Source: Cryptomeria japonica
Lineage: Eukaryota > Streptophyta > Pinopsida > Cupressales > Cupressaceae
NCBI RefSeq assembly: GCF_030272615.1
Contig: NC_081414.1
Coordinates: 333,731,427 to 333,795,426 of the forward strand
Length of the DNA stretch: 64,000 nt
Direction of reading: 5' to 3'
The translations under genes and the position numbers were made by a program. This document shows positions 55,621-64,000 of this stretch, one piece after another. Under the pieces are notes generated by a model. It was given only the letters and a program-made list of their open reading frames with translations, was not told the origin of the DNA and did not search any database. Numbering within the stretch: position 1 is the first letter of the stretch; every line of letters begins with the position of its first letter.

Positions 55621-56836
55621 GGGTCAGTGCAAGAAGATGAGTCCACTTTTTGGCCAAAAAGTGGAAGTGTTTTCCCTGATTTTCAGATTTTGTCTCATTT
55701 GAGCTTAAATTTTGAAACACTTAGAGATTGAATCTTGGAAAAAGTCAGTAATATAAAAGATAGGCCTCTGAGTTTACTTTCCAAATATGTAATTTATTTT
55801 AATACACACATAATAAAAAATAACTTTTTGAATGGAGTTCTGAAAACTATGTTTTAAAAATCCCTGTTTCAGGACCATACCATGCATGTGTACGACCCAC
55901 ACTTTTTGACACAATTAAAATTATTTTCTCAAACTGTTTTGGGAAATGGTTTGTAACACACTGAAGATTGATGAGCATATTTTTTTGTATTTTTTTTTCT
56001 AATATTTTTTTTTAATTAATTTTTTAATGGCCGTAATTATCTTTTTAAAAATTTGATGTGTACGACCCACATAATTTGATGCAAACTTAACATTTTTTGA
56101 TTTTTTTTTTTAAATACAAAAGAATTTTGTGTAGATTGATGACATATAATTTTTTTTCCAAAATTCTTTAAAATAAAAAAGTTATTAAATTAAAAAAATT
56201 AGTTAATATTTTAAATTTATGGACCCGATTTAGTATAAATTAAATGAAAAATAGTTAAAATAATCAATTTTAAAATAAATTTACATATTTAGAATCTAGA
56301 CAGTATAATCTGAAATGAGTTTTAATTTCGTATAAAAATTCTCTGATTAGAGGCGCGTAAACTATTTTTGAAGTTCATATTTGTGCTTTCAATCATGGAG
56401 ATTTGAATTTGCAGGTCCATGTCTCAGGTGTGGCCATCCCAGGCCTATCCCGGGCCTAATCCCGAGCCAAGTGGCAGGTTGTGGAATCAACTTCCACAAA
56501 ACGGGCCCCCGTTTTCAAACAAGGGCAGCTTGTGGAAAAAAAAAGAAAAATGCGATTTAGAAATGAGGGCCCGTTTTTAAAAAATGGGCCCCCATAATTA
56601 AAATTTGGGCCCCCACTTTTTAGAAACGGGCCCCCGTTTCTAAAAAATGAGCCCCCGTTTTGTTTAAAAGCGGGCCCCCTTTTTAGAACAAAACGGGGGC
56701 CCGTTTTTTTTTGCTTCGGACCCCCATTACCTTTCGGCTCGGGAGCCCGAAGCATAAACGGGCCCCTATTTATAAGAGCGTGTTTTCCAACGCACAGACT
56801 TCCGCAAATTTGTGACTCATTACCTTGCACTTGCCC
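55621..56836 (+). mobile_element. 1.2-kb inverted-repeat element inside the gypsy polyprotein
   Basis: The left end reads GGGTCAGTGCAAG then ATGAGTC three bases later. The right end in reverse reads GGGCAAGTGCAAG then ATGAGTC at the same spacing, 18 of 23 bases alike. GGAG lies on both sides (55617-55620 and 56837-56840). Taking out the element and one GGAG rejoins gag to protease in one frame at the place expected from the family, strong evidence of insertion. The right third carries the GGGCCC palindrome array and a TATTTATAAG box at about 56767. It codes for nothing I recognise; the 133-residue minus-strand frame at 56456-56857 is made by the array. The superfamily is unclear. Confidence 0.7.
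56501..56770. repeat. Array of about eleven AAACGGGCCCCCGTTT palindromes
   Basis: Units start near 56501, 56566, 56585, 56606, 56625, 56648, 56671, 56695, 56717, 56741 and 56758. Each has a GGGCCC-type core with A-rich left and T-rich right arms, so each can fold on itself and the array can pair in many registers. It ends at a TATA-like box. Plant GGGCC words can bind TCP factors. Confidence 0.8.
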
Positions 56837-56840
56837 GGAG

Positions 56841-57240
56841 ATCTCACAACCCCTCACTGCTTATCATTCACTGAAGAAGATGACATGTCCTTGCAACATC
56901 CCCATAATGATCCCTTGCATATCGAAGTCCTCATTCATAAGACATGAGTTAAACATGTCCTAATAAATGGGGGAGCTAGCTTAAACATTTTCTCATTGAG
57001 TCATGTCTGTGCTCTATGTTATTCAGAAGATGCAGTTACCCATCAGAGTGAGACCTTTGTAGAAAGACACAACATGCCAAGTTCTAGACTTGGACTTATC
57101 ATACAACATACTCTTGGGAAGACCCTAGATACGTCACATACAAGTTGTTCCATCAACATATCATCAGTGCCTAAAATTTCCCTACATTGGGCAGGAAATA
57201 ACGATCTCAACAGATTCAAATTCATTTCAGTACTGTATTA
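56841..57240 (+). pseudogene. Gypsy retropepsin remnant
   Basis: The frame resumes after the inserted element with LSFTEEDDMSLQ and NDPLHIEVLIHK, matching the minus-strand copy. A stop near 56946 precedes KHVLINGGASLNI, where the catalytic Asp is Asn (codon 56966-56968). Further text (SLSHVCAL) matches the family. The usual flap and WIH part is partly scrambled. Confidence 0.65.
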
Positions 57241-57454
57241 ATCTAAAATAAGCTCAAGAGGTCATTGTTCCTCATAATAAGGAGACATCGTCTTCAAACA
57301 CACAATCCAAAGAAAAATCATTTGCCTTAATTTTGTCAAGTATGGAAAAACAAATGCAGCTAAGAGATCGAGGGAATGGAGAATATTTAATATCACAACT
57401 ACCACTTTCTCCTAAGTCCTATGGAAAACCATCAAACTCTAACAACAACCAATT

Positions 57455-58147
57455 GTGAAACATCTTCCAATATTTGATGGAGCATTTGTTAGTGTTGGGA
57501 CCTTATCAGAGGAAACAAAAGACAAAGATGTGTTGCAGTGGCTATACAAGGATGAAGAAGTCCAACAAAAGATCAACAATGTCAAAATACCTACTAAAAA
57601 GTATGGACAAGGATTTAACATCCTTCAAAAAATGGGATACACTGGAACAGGTCCTATAGGAAAAAGAAAAGAAGGTATCTCATAACCTATCCAACCTCAT
57701 ACTCAGCAGGCTACAGACAAAGTAGGCTTAGGGTATGGACAAGCTACTCTACTAGAAGACACATCTTCTAGCCAACAACAAGAGGAATATGAAAACAGAC
57801 AAGAACAACTTGCAATTGAAAGAGAAGAAGCATCCACCAAGAAACAAGCACAAGCAAACGTTAGGAACTAGCCCACTTGAATTAGAATCACCTCCGACTG
57901 ACTTTGACCTAATCGAGGAAAATCAAGAGCTCCTTGCGTGAGGTCATTCTGATGAGAATACCATTCTAGACATTGAAATACATATCAAAAACTTTGACAT
58001 ATCTATCATGACCCTAAATACCCTCGAAGTATATCAACCCGAGGACCCCTTACCTCTAATCCACCCTGAACTTATTGATTGGGAAAATGAAAGACATACT
58101 ACCATTGATACCTTTCCTAATGACCATGCCATATCTGTATATCTTAA
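57455..58147 (+). pseudogene. Gypsy G-patch domain and linker before RT, cut by the copia insertion
   Basis: The frame at 57455-57685 ends KKYGQGFNILQKMGYTGTGPIG, cut short here, then KRKEGIS: a G-patch. Acid and Gln-rich linker text follows to 58147, with stops near 57685 and 57870. The end (EDPLPLIHPELIDWENE) resembles linkers that precede RT in this group. The copia LTR begins right after. Confidence 0.65.
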
Positions 58148-60815
58148 TGTTGGCATTGTGTTGTCATTGATGTCAATAGGTATAGGCTATTACCAGTATC
58201 ACTGACATTGATGTCAACTTGTGTACAAGAGGCCGTTGGCATTAGAGTTTGATGTCGACCGAAATGGAAGATGGACTGACATGGGAGAAGAAATGATGTC
58301 ATGTCATTGGTTACAACCTGGTGACCATCTTCATGTAGAAGGAAGAACCGATATGTATCGATGTGCTAGAGGTGCAGCATAGTGACCACTCAATAAAAGG
58401 GTTGTTGATATGATGTTGCATACAACCGAAATGAAGAGACTACATGATGGGTATTGATTGTGCTAAAGAGGCAAAATGCTATTTGGATCACATCAATACT
58501 TGAGGTGAAGTATGTGCAGGCCACCAGATTGCTAGTGTAAGGATAACTAGCAGGACTCCCACCAGATGAAGAAGCTATCACAGGCTAGGTGATAGGTTGA
58601 CAGAGTATGTTGCTTCTGTGTGCATGATGACATATGGAAAACTACCAGGATATATGTCATGTTGAAGATGTATTCTCTCCTTGGTAATGTCACACTTGTA
58701 CCAGTAGAATGATTCCCTGAGATAGACAGGTGATTGAATGTAGAGATCGGATGTGCAAGTGGAAGATGAGGAAGCCTCCAAAGCATGAGATCAGAAATGC
58801 ACACCAGATAAGCAAGTGAAAACAAGGTGTGCTACTAGGACATTGAAGGAAGAATGAGATGTTGAGATGGTGTGTTTGTCATCTTAAAAAACCAGTTGAG
58901 AGGAGAATCAATTTGATGAAGAAGGATGCTAGTGAGTCTGTAGGAATATACATGGTGAGATCAGGATGTTGAAGGAAGGTTGATGCAGAACAGTTGGAGT
59001 GTGATGAATTGGTGTCATCAATGTATCTCACTAACAAGAAAAAAAGTATGTTGTTCACCGGCAGACACATCTACCAGAATCTACATTGGTGATAGTTGAC
59101 ATGTTATGTCAACCGATGAAACATCAGAGAAGAGACAATGAAGATAAGGTTCTCACCTAATAAAGAGGAGTGCAACAAACTAAAGGATAAGGAAAGTTCT
59201 CGGTAGTTGCTATGGTCTTGGCAAGTGAACATATTCAAAGAGGTGTTTCATCGACAGAGCAGTGAAGTGCAGACATAAGGGTTACACCGACAGTATGGAA
59301 AAGGTGATGGTAGGAAGGATAACCGACAAGGTGATTTGTGTCAGTAGGGTCAGTGAACCGGTATGTGTACCGATTATGTGGGTGGTCGATGACTAAGCTG
59401 AATCGGTAGAGTAGTGTGCCAAGGTGTATACCGACAGTAATGCCACGTAGAGGTAAAGTGGCAAACTTACACAGGTCGATGTAGAGTATCGATGAGGTAG
59501 TTGGCAATTGGTCCAACATAAATGGTGACTGTGAAGCTTGAGGGATGATTGCAAAGGGGTTGCGGCTCGAGCCAGGATGGATCTGACCATATCCATGGCA
59601 TGCACTGATTGATGCAGATTGTCTGGATGAAGATCAAAGTTGTTGAAGCAATCCATTGAACCATTAATGGTAATTTACCAAGGGGTGTGCCGACAAATTG
59701 ATTGCAGGTTGCTGAAATAGGAAGGCGTGTTTTGGAAGGCACAAAAAATGGCAGATATGTGTAGGCAGTCATCTCTGATTTGTGATCCAATCAAATTTGA
59801 TTAGAGTCAATGTGCCTTGAGGTTGATGAGGAAACCCTAACCGCCCATGTTTTTGAATTGGCTTTTGGCGAGAAAACCAGGTTATAAATAAGGAAGCCAA
59901 AATCATTAAAGGGTGCTGGCTGAGAGAGGATATAGCTATTGCAAAGTGTTTGAGTGTTGTTGTTGCAAAAGAGAGAAAATCAGTCAAGTGCTCATCGAGA
60001 GTCAGAGTGGGAGAGAGAATCAGGTTGAAGAGTTCAATCGGTAAGAGCGAGGCAACTGATAGTCGACCATTGAGTCTAACAAAGGAGGAAACCGATGGTG
60101 ACTAAATCGGCATAGAAGAGCCATAATAGATTACAAAGAATGGAAGCTGAGAACCGACAGGAATCAGATGATAGATATTTGACTGAGTTATCAAGACTGG
60201 TGATGGAAAGAAGCAAAGCAATTGAGAGAAGAGGCTACCAGCAGAGAGAACCGGTAGAGTGTAAACCAGTAAAGCAACAACAGAGAGAGAGGTGTATCGG
60301 TGTAGCAGAGAAGGTGTCTCACCGGTAGAGTACGGTATATGAAATGGTTACAAGATTCACTTGTAATAGAATAATTACTTTTATATTTGATGCTATCATT
60401 GTGATCATTGAGTTGTATCTCAGTATAGGGGTCGTAGCTCCTTTGGGTTGGTGCCCATAAACTAATAGGGGTTGTAGCTCCTTTGGGTTGTAGCCCATAA
60501 ATTAGTTAGGGGTTGGTGTCCCTTGGGTTGGTGCCCTAAATTGTGTAATATATTTCATTGTGAGGCTAGATTGGAGCAATAGACTCCAGTAGCATTGCTC
60601 ACCGATATTTTTCCCATCTTGGGCTTTCCTCATACATGTTAGTGTTATGTGATGTCCCTTTGTGTGTGATTGCATTTGTGATTAAGTCTCCCCACTAACC
60701 GGTAAGTCTGCACTGTGTTAGATCCCATAACCGGTATACACACATAAGTTAGTTAAAGGGAAAAAGTTGAGAGCCACTAATTCACCCCTCTCTCAGTGGT
60801 GCATTGTGTCTAACA
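58148..60815 (+). mobile_element. Copia 5' LTR, 2668 bp
   Basis: It starts TGTTGGCATTGTG and ends GTGTCTAACA, with short inverted ends TGTT/AACA. The right border is fixed by the primer site two bases later. A TATAAATA box lies at 59883-59890, giving a U3 of about 1.75 kb and R/U5 of about 0.9 kb. The shared word TGTTGTCATTGATGTCAA begins near 58158. A frame at 60140-60328 has no known relatives. Before the LTR, CTTAA is the likely target copy. Confidence 0.8.
60427..60541 (+). repeat. Three 38-40 bp units in the copia R/U5
   Basis: AGGGGTYGTAGCTCCTTTGG then GTTGGTGCCCATAAA repeats three times (about 60427, 60465 and 60504). It sits at the place where the related LTR at the left edge has its hairpin array. 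Confidence 0.75.
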
Positions 60816-60817
60816 AT

Positions 60818-60829
60818 TGGTATCAGAGC
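60818..60829 (+). other. Copia primer-binding site, initiator tRNA-Met
   Basis: TGGTATCAGAGC lies two bases after the LTR end AACA. It is complementary to the 3' end of plant initiator tRNA-Met, the standard copia primer. Confidence 0.9.
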
Positions 60830-60888
60830 CTAGGTATCCTATTTATCAAGATTTCTCTCGCTTGGGTAGATTCTGGCTTAAGGACACA

Positions 60889-62850
60889 ATGGTCTGTTTA
60901 GTGTCAATCCTTGCTCCAGTTTTTCATGGTTCAAACTATTCTATTTGGAGTTGTAGAATGGAATTCTACCTATCCTCCCTAGGTTATGATGTATGGATGG
61001 TGGTTGTTAATGGTCTCCCTAGCAATGTTTGTCCTCCCACCGGCTCTGAAGAAGAAAGAAGATGCATGTGCAATTAAGAATCCATGAAGGCTATATTCAA
61101 TAGGCTCACTGTTGATGTCTCCTCATAGGTGGATAAGTGCAGATTGACAAAAAGGCTATGGGATATATTGAAGAAATTTAATGGAAATGAGCCATGCACT
61201 ATTGAATCAGATTGTGGAAGCATGAAGAACAACAAAGTAAACACATGTGGAAGTGTTGATAGCAAATCGATCAACTGCTATAGTTTTGATGAAGAGGAAA
61301 CCCATCTCTTCATGGCCCATGAGATAGACATTGAGAATCACACATCAAAAGGGGATAATGCATATATATCCCACCAATATGATGTGTTTGGTAGCGACAA
61401 TGAAGAAGATGAAGAGGAAGGGGACAAGGTAGATAGATCTAGTAGCCAAGATCTATTTGGAAGTGGTGATGAAGAAGAAGGAGATGTGGAAGTTGATCTA
61501 GAAGGTGAATTGCTAAGTTCCCTTGATGAACTAGAAAATGTTAGAAATGAACTTAAGGATTAAAATAAATCAGTTCATGTAGAATGCAACCAGTAGAGAA
61601 CTTGCCTTGAAGATTCAAACAAAAATGTCAGTTTATTGACCACTCAACTAGATGAGGCAAAAAGAATGGAAAATGATTTGAAATCAATCTTGGATGCCAA
61701 GGAGAGGAGATGGAAGAAATTTTTGCTAGACATGGAATCTAGGGACAAAGAGTGTCAGGACCTGAAAAGTGAAATGAAGGATCTGAGAAATGAATACAAG
61801 CTGTTTAAGAATGCCGTGGTTGTTGAGAAAAATTGGTTGATTAGATGTCTTGAAGATTCCAAGAAATGTATCTCAATGTTGAAGACTCATCAAGATGACA
61901 CCATGAAATGCAGGTGCAATGATTTAGAGTCAAAGCTGGATGCCCAAAAGAAAATGTGTGAGATGTTGCAACAAAAAGTGGAGACTAAAGGAAGTGAGTG
62001 TCCTAATCTTAAGGATGAAGTTGCAATGCTCATTTTAGAACTTGAAAAGTTCCAAAATGAGCTCAAACTGAGAAAGAAGTATGATGGTGGCACTGAAGCC
62101 TTGGATAAGATGTTGAGCCAACAAATATATTCCAAGGATAATGGAGGAGTAGGATGCAATATTAGTGAATGCTCTACAAGCAAGGAGACCTCCCACAAAG
62201 ATATTCAATTTGTCTCCTCAAATGGAAATGGAAAGGGTCAGACCTTCACTATCATAAATGCTCCAAAGAAAAGAATAGATCTAACTACAACCAGTGAGGA
62301 CATGAAGCTGAGGATGAAGAATGGTGTTGCATGGAGGAAAAATGCAGATCTGAAAGGAAAAAGGAAAATTGGAGAAGATAGCTTCACCGGATGCAAGAAC
62401 ATGAGAAGGCAGCCGGGAAGGCCTTCCACCAGTAGAAGAAAAGGAGGTGTTTTTGCCCACACATCATGTCAAGTGTGGAAGAAGAAGGGATCTGATGGAA
62501 GACCTGCAGAGAATGGACAACCTTGGATCCATTCCCGGAGAAGCAGAAATGGTGATGCCAAACCGGTAAGATCACCTCACGTTTGGCAAAATAAATTTGT
62601 AAGAATTAAATCTCCTCTCTCCAGTTATTGCTTTGCATGTAATGGCTATGGCCATAAGGAAAAAGAATGTAAAATGAGGTCTAGGAATAAACAGAGTGTT
62701 CTTCCTAGGAATAATAAATCAGGTGGCTATAGATTTCATGCATATAAGCAGAATGTTTCACAAAGTAGAAACATGCGTGTTCCATTTCCCAACTATGCTA
62801 ACAAGAATTCTTGCACGGCTCCTAAAAATGTAAACATTGTGTGTTATAAC
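60889..62850 (+). pseudogene. Copia gag with coiled coil and CCHC knuckle, cut by a gypsy LTR
   Basis: The likely start is the ATG at 60889. The N-terminal domain has FHGSNYSIWSCRMEFYLSSL, the usual copia gag opening, followed by UBN2-like LTKRLWDILKKF. An acidic stretch lies at about 61380-61560. A long heptad-rich coiled coil follows (61636-62080). A basic region leads to the zinc knuckle YCFACNGYGHKEKECKMRSR at about 62628. A second knuckle begins VCYNC at 62835 and is broken by the LTR at 62851. In-frame stops lie near 61075, 61126, 61561 and 61594. The large coiled-coil gag recalls the SIRE/Maximus line. Protease, integrase and RT are not in the window. Confidence 0.8.
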
Positions 62851-64000
62851 TGTAGACAACTAAAATTAATTAAATCAATATTTAATTAATTTAAGCCTGT
62901 CAACATAATTAATTGACTTAATTGTGTTATCCTTATTCTTCTCAGTATTAATTAAATCTAATTTAATTAATTCTATCACTATTGTCCAATAATTAATTTA
63001 TCAAATAAATTAATTATTCACCTATTCTTCTAAATTCATCTCAATAATTATTTCCTCTAAACCCACTCAGTTAATTAATTCTAATTAATTAACCTAGTCA
63101 TGTGATTCCTACAAATCACTTTTCCTAATCCCACTCAACCTAATTAATCCTTCTAGAATCTCTCATAATCATGATTATCATTATCCCTCAATTTTTAATT
63201 CCCACTCATGTCACATCAATATTGAGTCTCTCAAAGAAATTTAATTTTCTTTGAATCCCTCAATGCATTCTTATTTTGGAATTTTTAATTCCTCATATTT
63301 GAAATTCAAATTTCTCCCCACTTTTCCCAAGGAATTTTATATTCCTGTTTATTTTCCCAAGGCACCCTTAATCCATGTCTTCTATCTCAAATCAATCTCA
63401 ACCCTTCATGATAAAATCAATCTTGGCCCTCCATTGGCCTCCTCCAATTTATAAATTGGAGCCTATTCTCCTCACAAAGAATCCACTTCTCATGCATTGT
63501 CATGCTGCTCTTTTTTCCTCTCTCTTCTTCCTTCAATATTTCAATTCAAATCCATCCAATAATCCTATCAAATCCATCATTCTTGTTGAGCAAAGGAGAT
63601 CAATCCACATCCAAATCAAGCAAGAAACACATCAAGTGGAGCATCAAGGGCGCATACTCATCATCCACTTCATCGAGCTCAATCTGAGGGAGAGGTAAAA
63701 ATAGAAAGGTATAAATGGTTATTACTTGTGTTTTATGTGTTTGAATGATCCATTTGAATACTAACCATCGGATCCTACCTTGCTACGTTTTCTCCTCTTC
63801 AACTGCACTGAGGGTTTCTACCGATTGGTGAAACGTGTTGGAGATTGGTCTTAGCATGATTTCTGGCAGATAAAATTGTTTGGGAATTTGAATTAGGTCC
63901 ATGCTATGTAATGTAATCATAATATTGGTCTGGTAGTATCATGTGATGCAATTTTTGTAATTATGGATTTAGGGTTTAGCTGACCTTGTTATCAAGGTTG
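62851..64000 (+). mobile_element. Gypsy LTR, start only, inserted into copia gag
   Basis: TGTAGACAACTAAAATTAAT matches the gypsy LTR starts at 49473 and (minus) 16147. The TTAATTAA-rich upstream part and TATAAAT at 63450-63456, about 600 bases in, fit the complete LTR. The right end and any primer site lie at or beyond the window edge. ATAAC before it (62846-62850) is the expected target copy. The frames at 63251-63698 are not proteins. Confidence 0.7.

Larger units (their letters stand above)
49473..58147 (+). mobile_element. Ty3/gypsy element, plus strand, right part displaced by a copia insertion
   Basis: The order is LTR, primer site, 3-kb leader, gag, protease, G-patch and linker. It stops at 58147, where the copia LTR begins. 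RT, RNase H and integrase are not in the window. Gag carries several stops and the protease Asp is changed, so the copy is defective. It is a close relative of the minus-strand element at 2830-16147, sharing the zinc-knuckle block, protease and G-patch. Confidence 0.75.

Noticed and set aside
56456-56857. 133-residue Gly/Pro-rich minus-strand frame
   Set aside because: It arises from the GGGCCC palindrome array and has no domain pattern.
59235-59790. Several minus-strand frames of 87-107 residues in the copia LTR
   Set aside because: They overlap one another inside U3 of a well-bounded LTR and show no domain.

Overview
This window is plant nuclear DNA. The reasons are split genes with GT-AG introns, a plant-specific bHLH gene, and nested LTR retrotransposons and CACTA elements carrying plant-type domains. 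It is AT-rich, gene-poor and full of old transposons, which suggests a large-genome plant such as a gymnosperm; that last step is inference. Only one ordinary host gene is convincing, a seven-exon LRL/UNE12-class bHLH factor at 42961-46832.

Layout. (1) 1-1049: part of a minus-strand copia-type LTR with an array of tiny hairpins. (2) About 2830-16147: a decayed minus-strand Ty3/gypsy element. In its own 5'->3' order it has a 5' LTR near 16147, a leader, gag, protease, G-patch, RT, RNase H and integrase. A second copia LTR (13641-14988) and a miniature LTR element (TRIM, 11457-11834) sit inside it. (3) 18412-36651: an apparently complete 18.2-kb CACTA (En/Spm) transposon. It has CACTA-type inverted ends and a matching TGC duplication. 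It carries a TNPD-type transposase (21806-26225, six in-frame stops) and a second gene (26732-30708). I modelled the second gene as 15 exons joined in consistent phase. It joins an N-terminal SET (lysine methyltransferase-like) domain to a Ptta/TNPA-like domain. (4) 36652-41400: no gene; repeats and a possible copia primer site. (5) 41400-46832: the bHLH gene with a TATA box and leader exons. (6) 49473-58147: a plus-strand gypsy element of the same broad group as (2), with LTR, tRNA-Lys-type primer site, gag, protease and G-patch. A 1.2-kb inverted-repeat element full of GGGCCC palindromes interrupts it. (7) 58148-62850: a plus-strand copia element with a 2.7-kb LTR, primer site and a long gag, inserted into (6). 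(8) 62851-end: another gypsy LTR, inserted into the gag zinc knuckle of (7).

The most unusual item is the SET-Ptta fusion. A mobile element carrying a chromatin-modifying-type domain on its DNA-binding accessory protein could act on its own silencing or on target choice. Only the domains and exon phases are seen; the function is inference.
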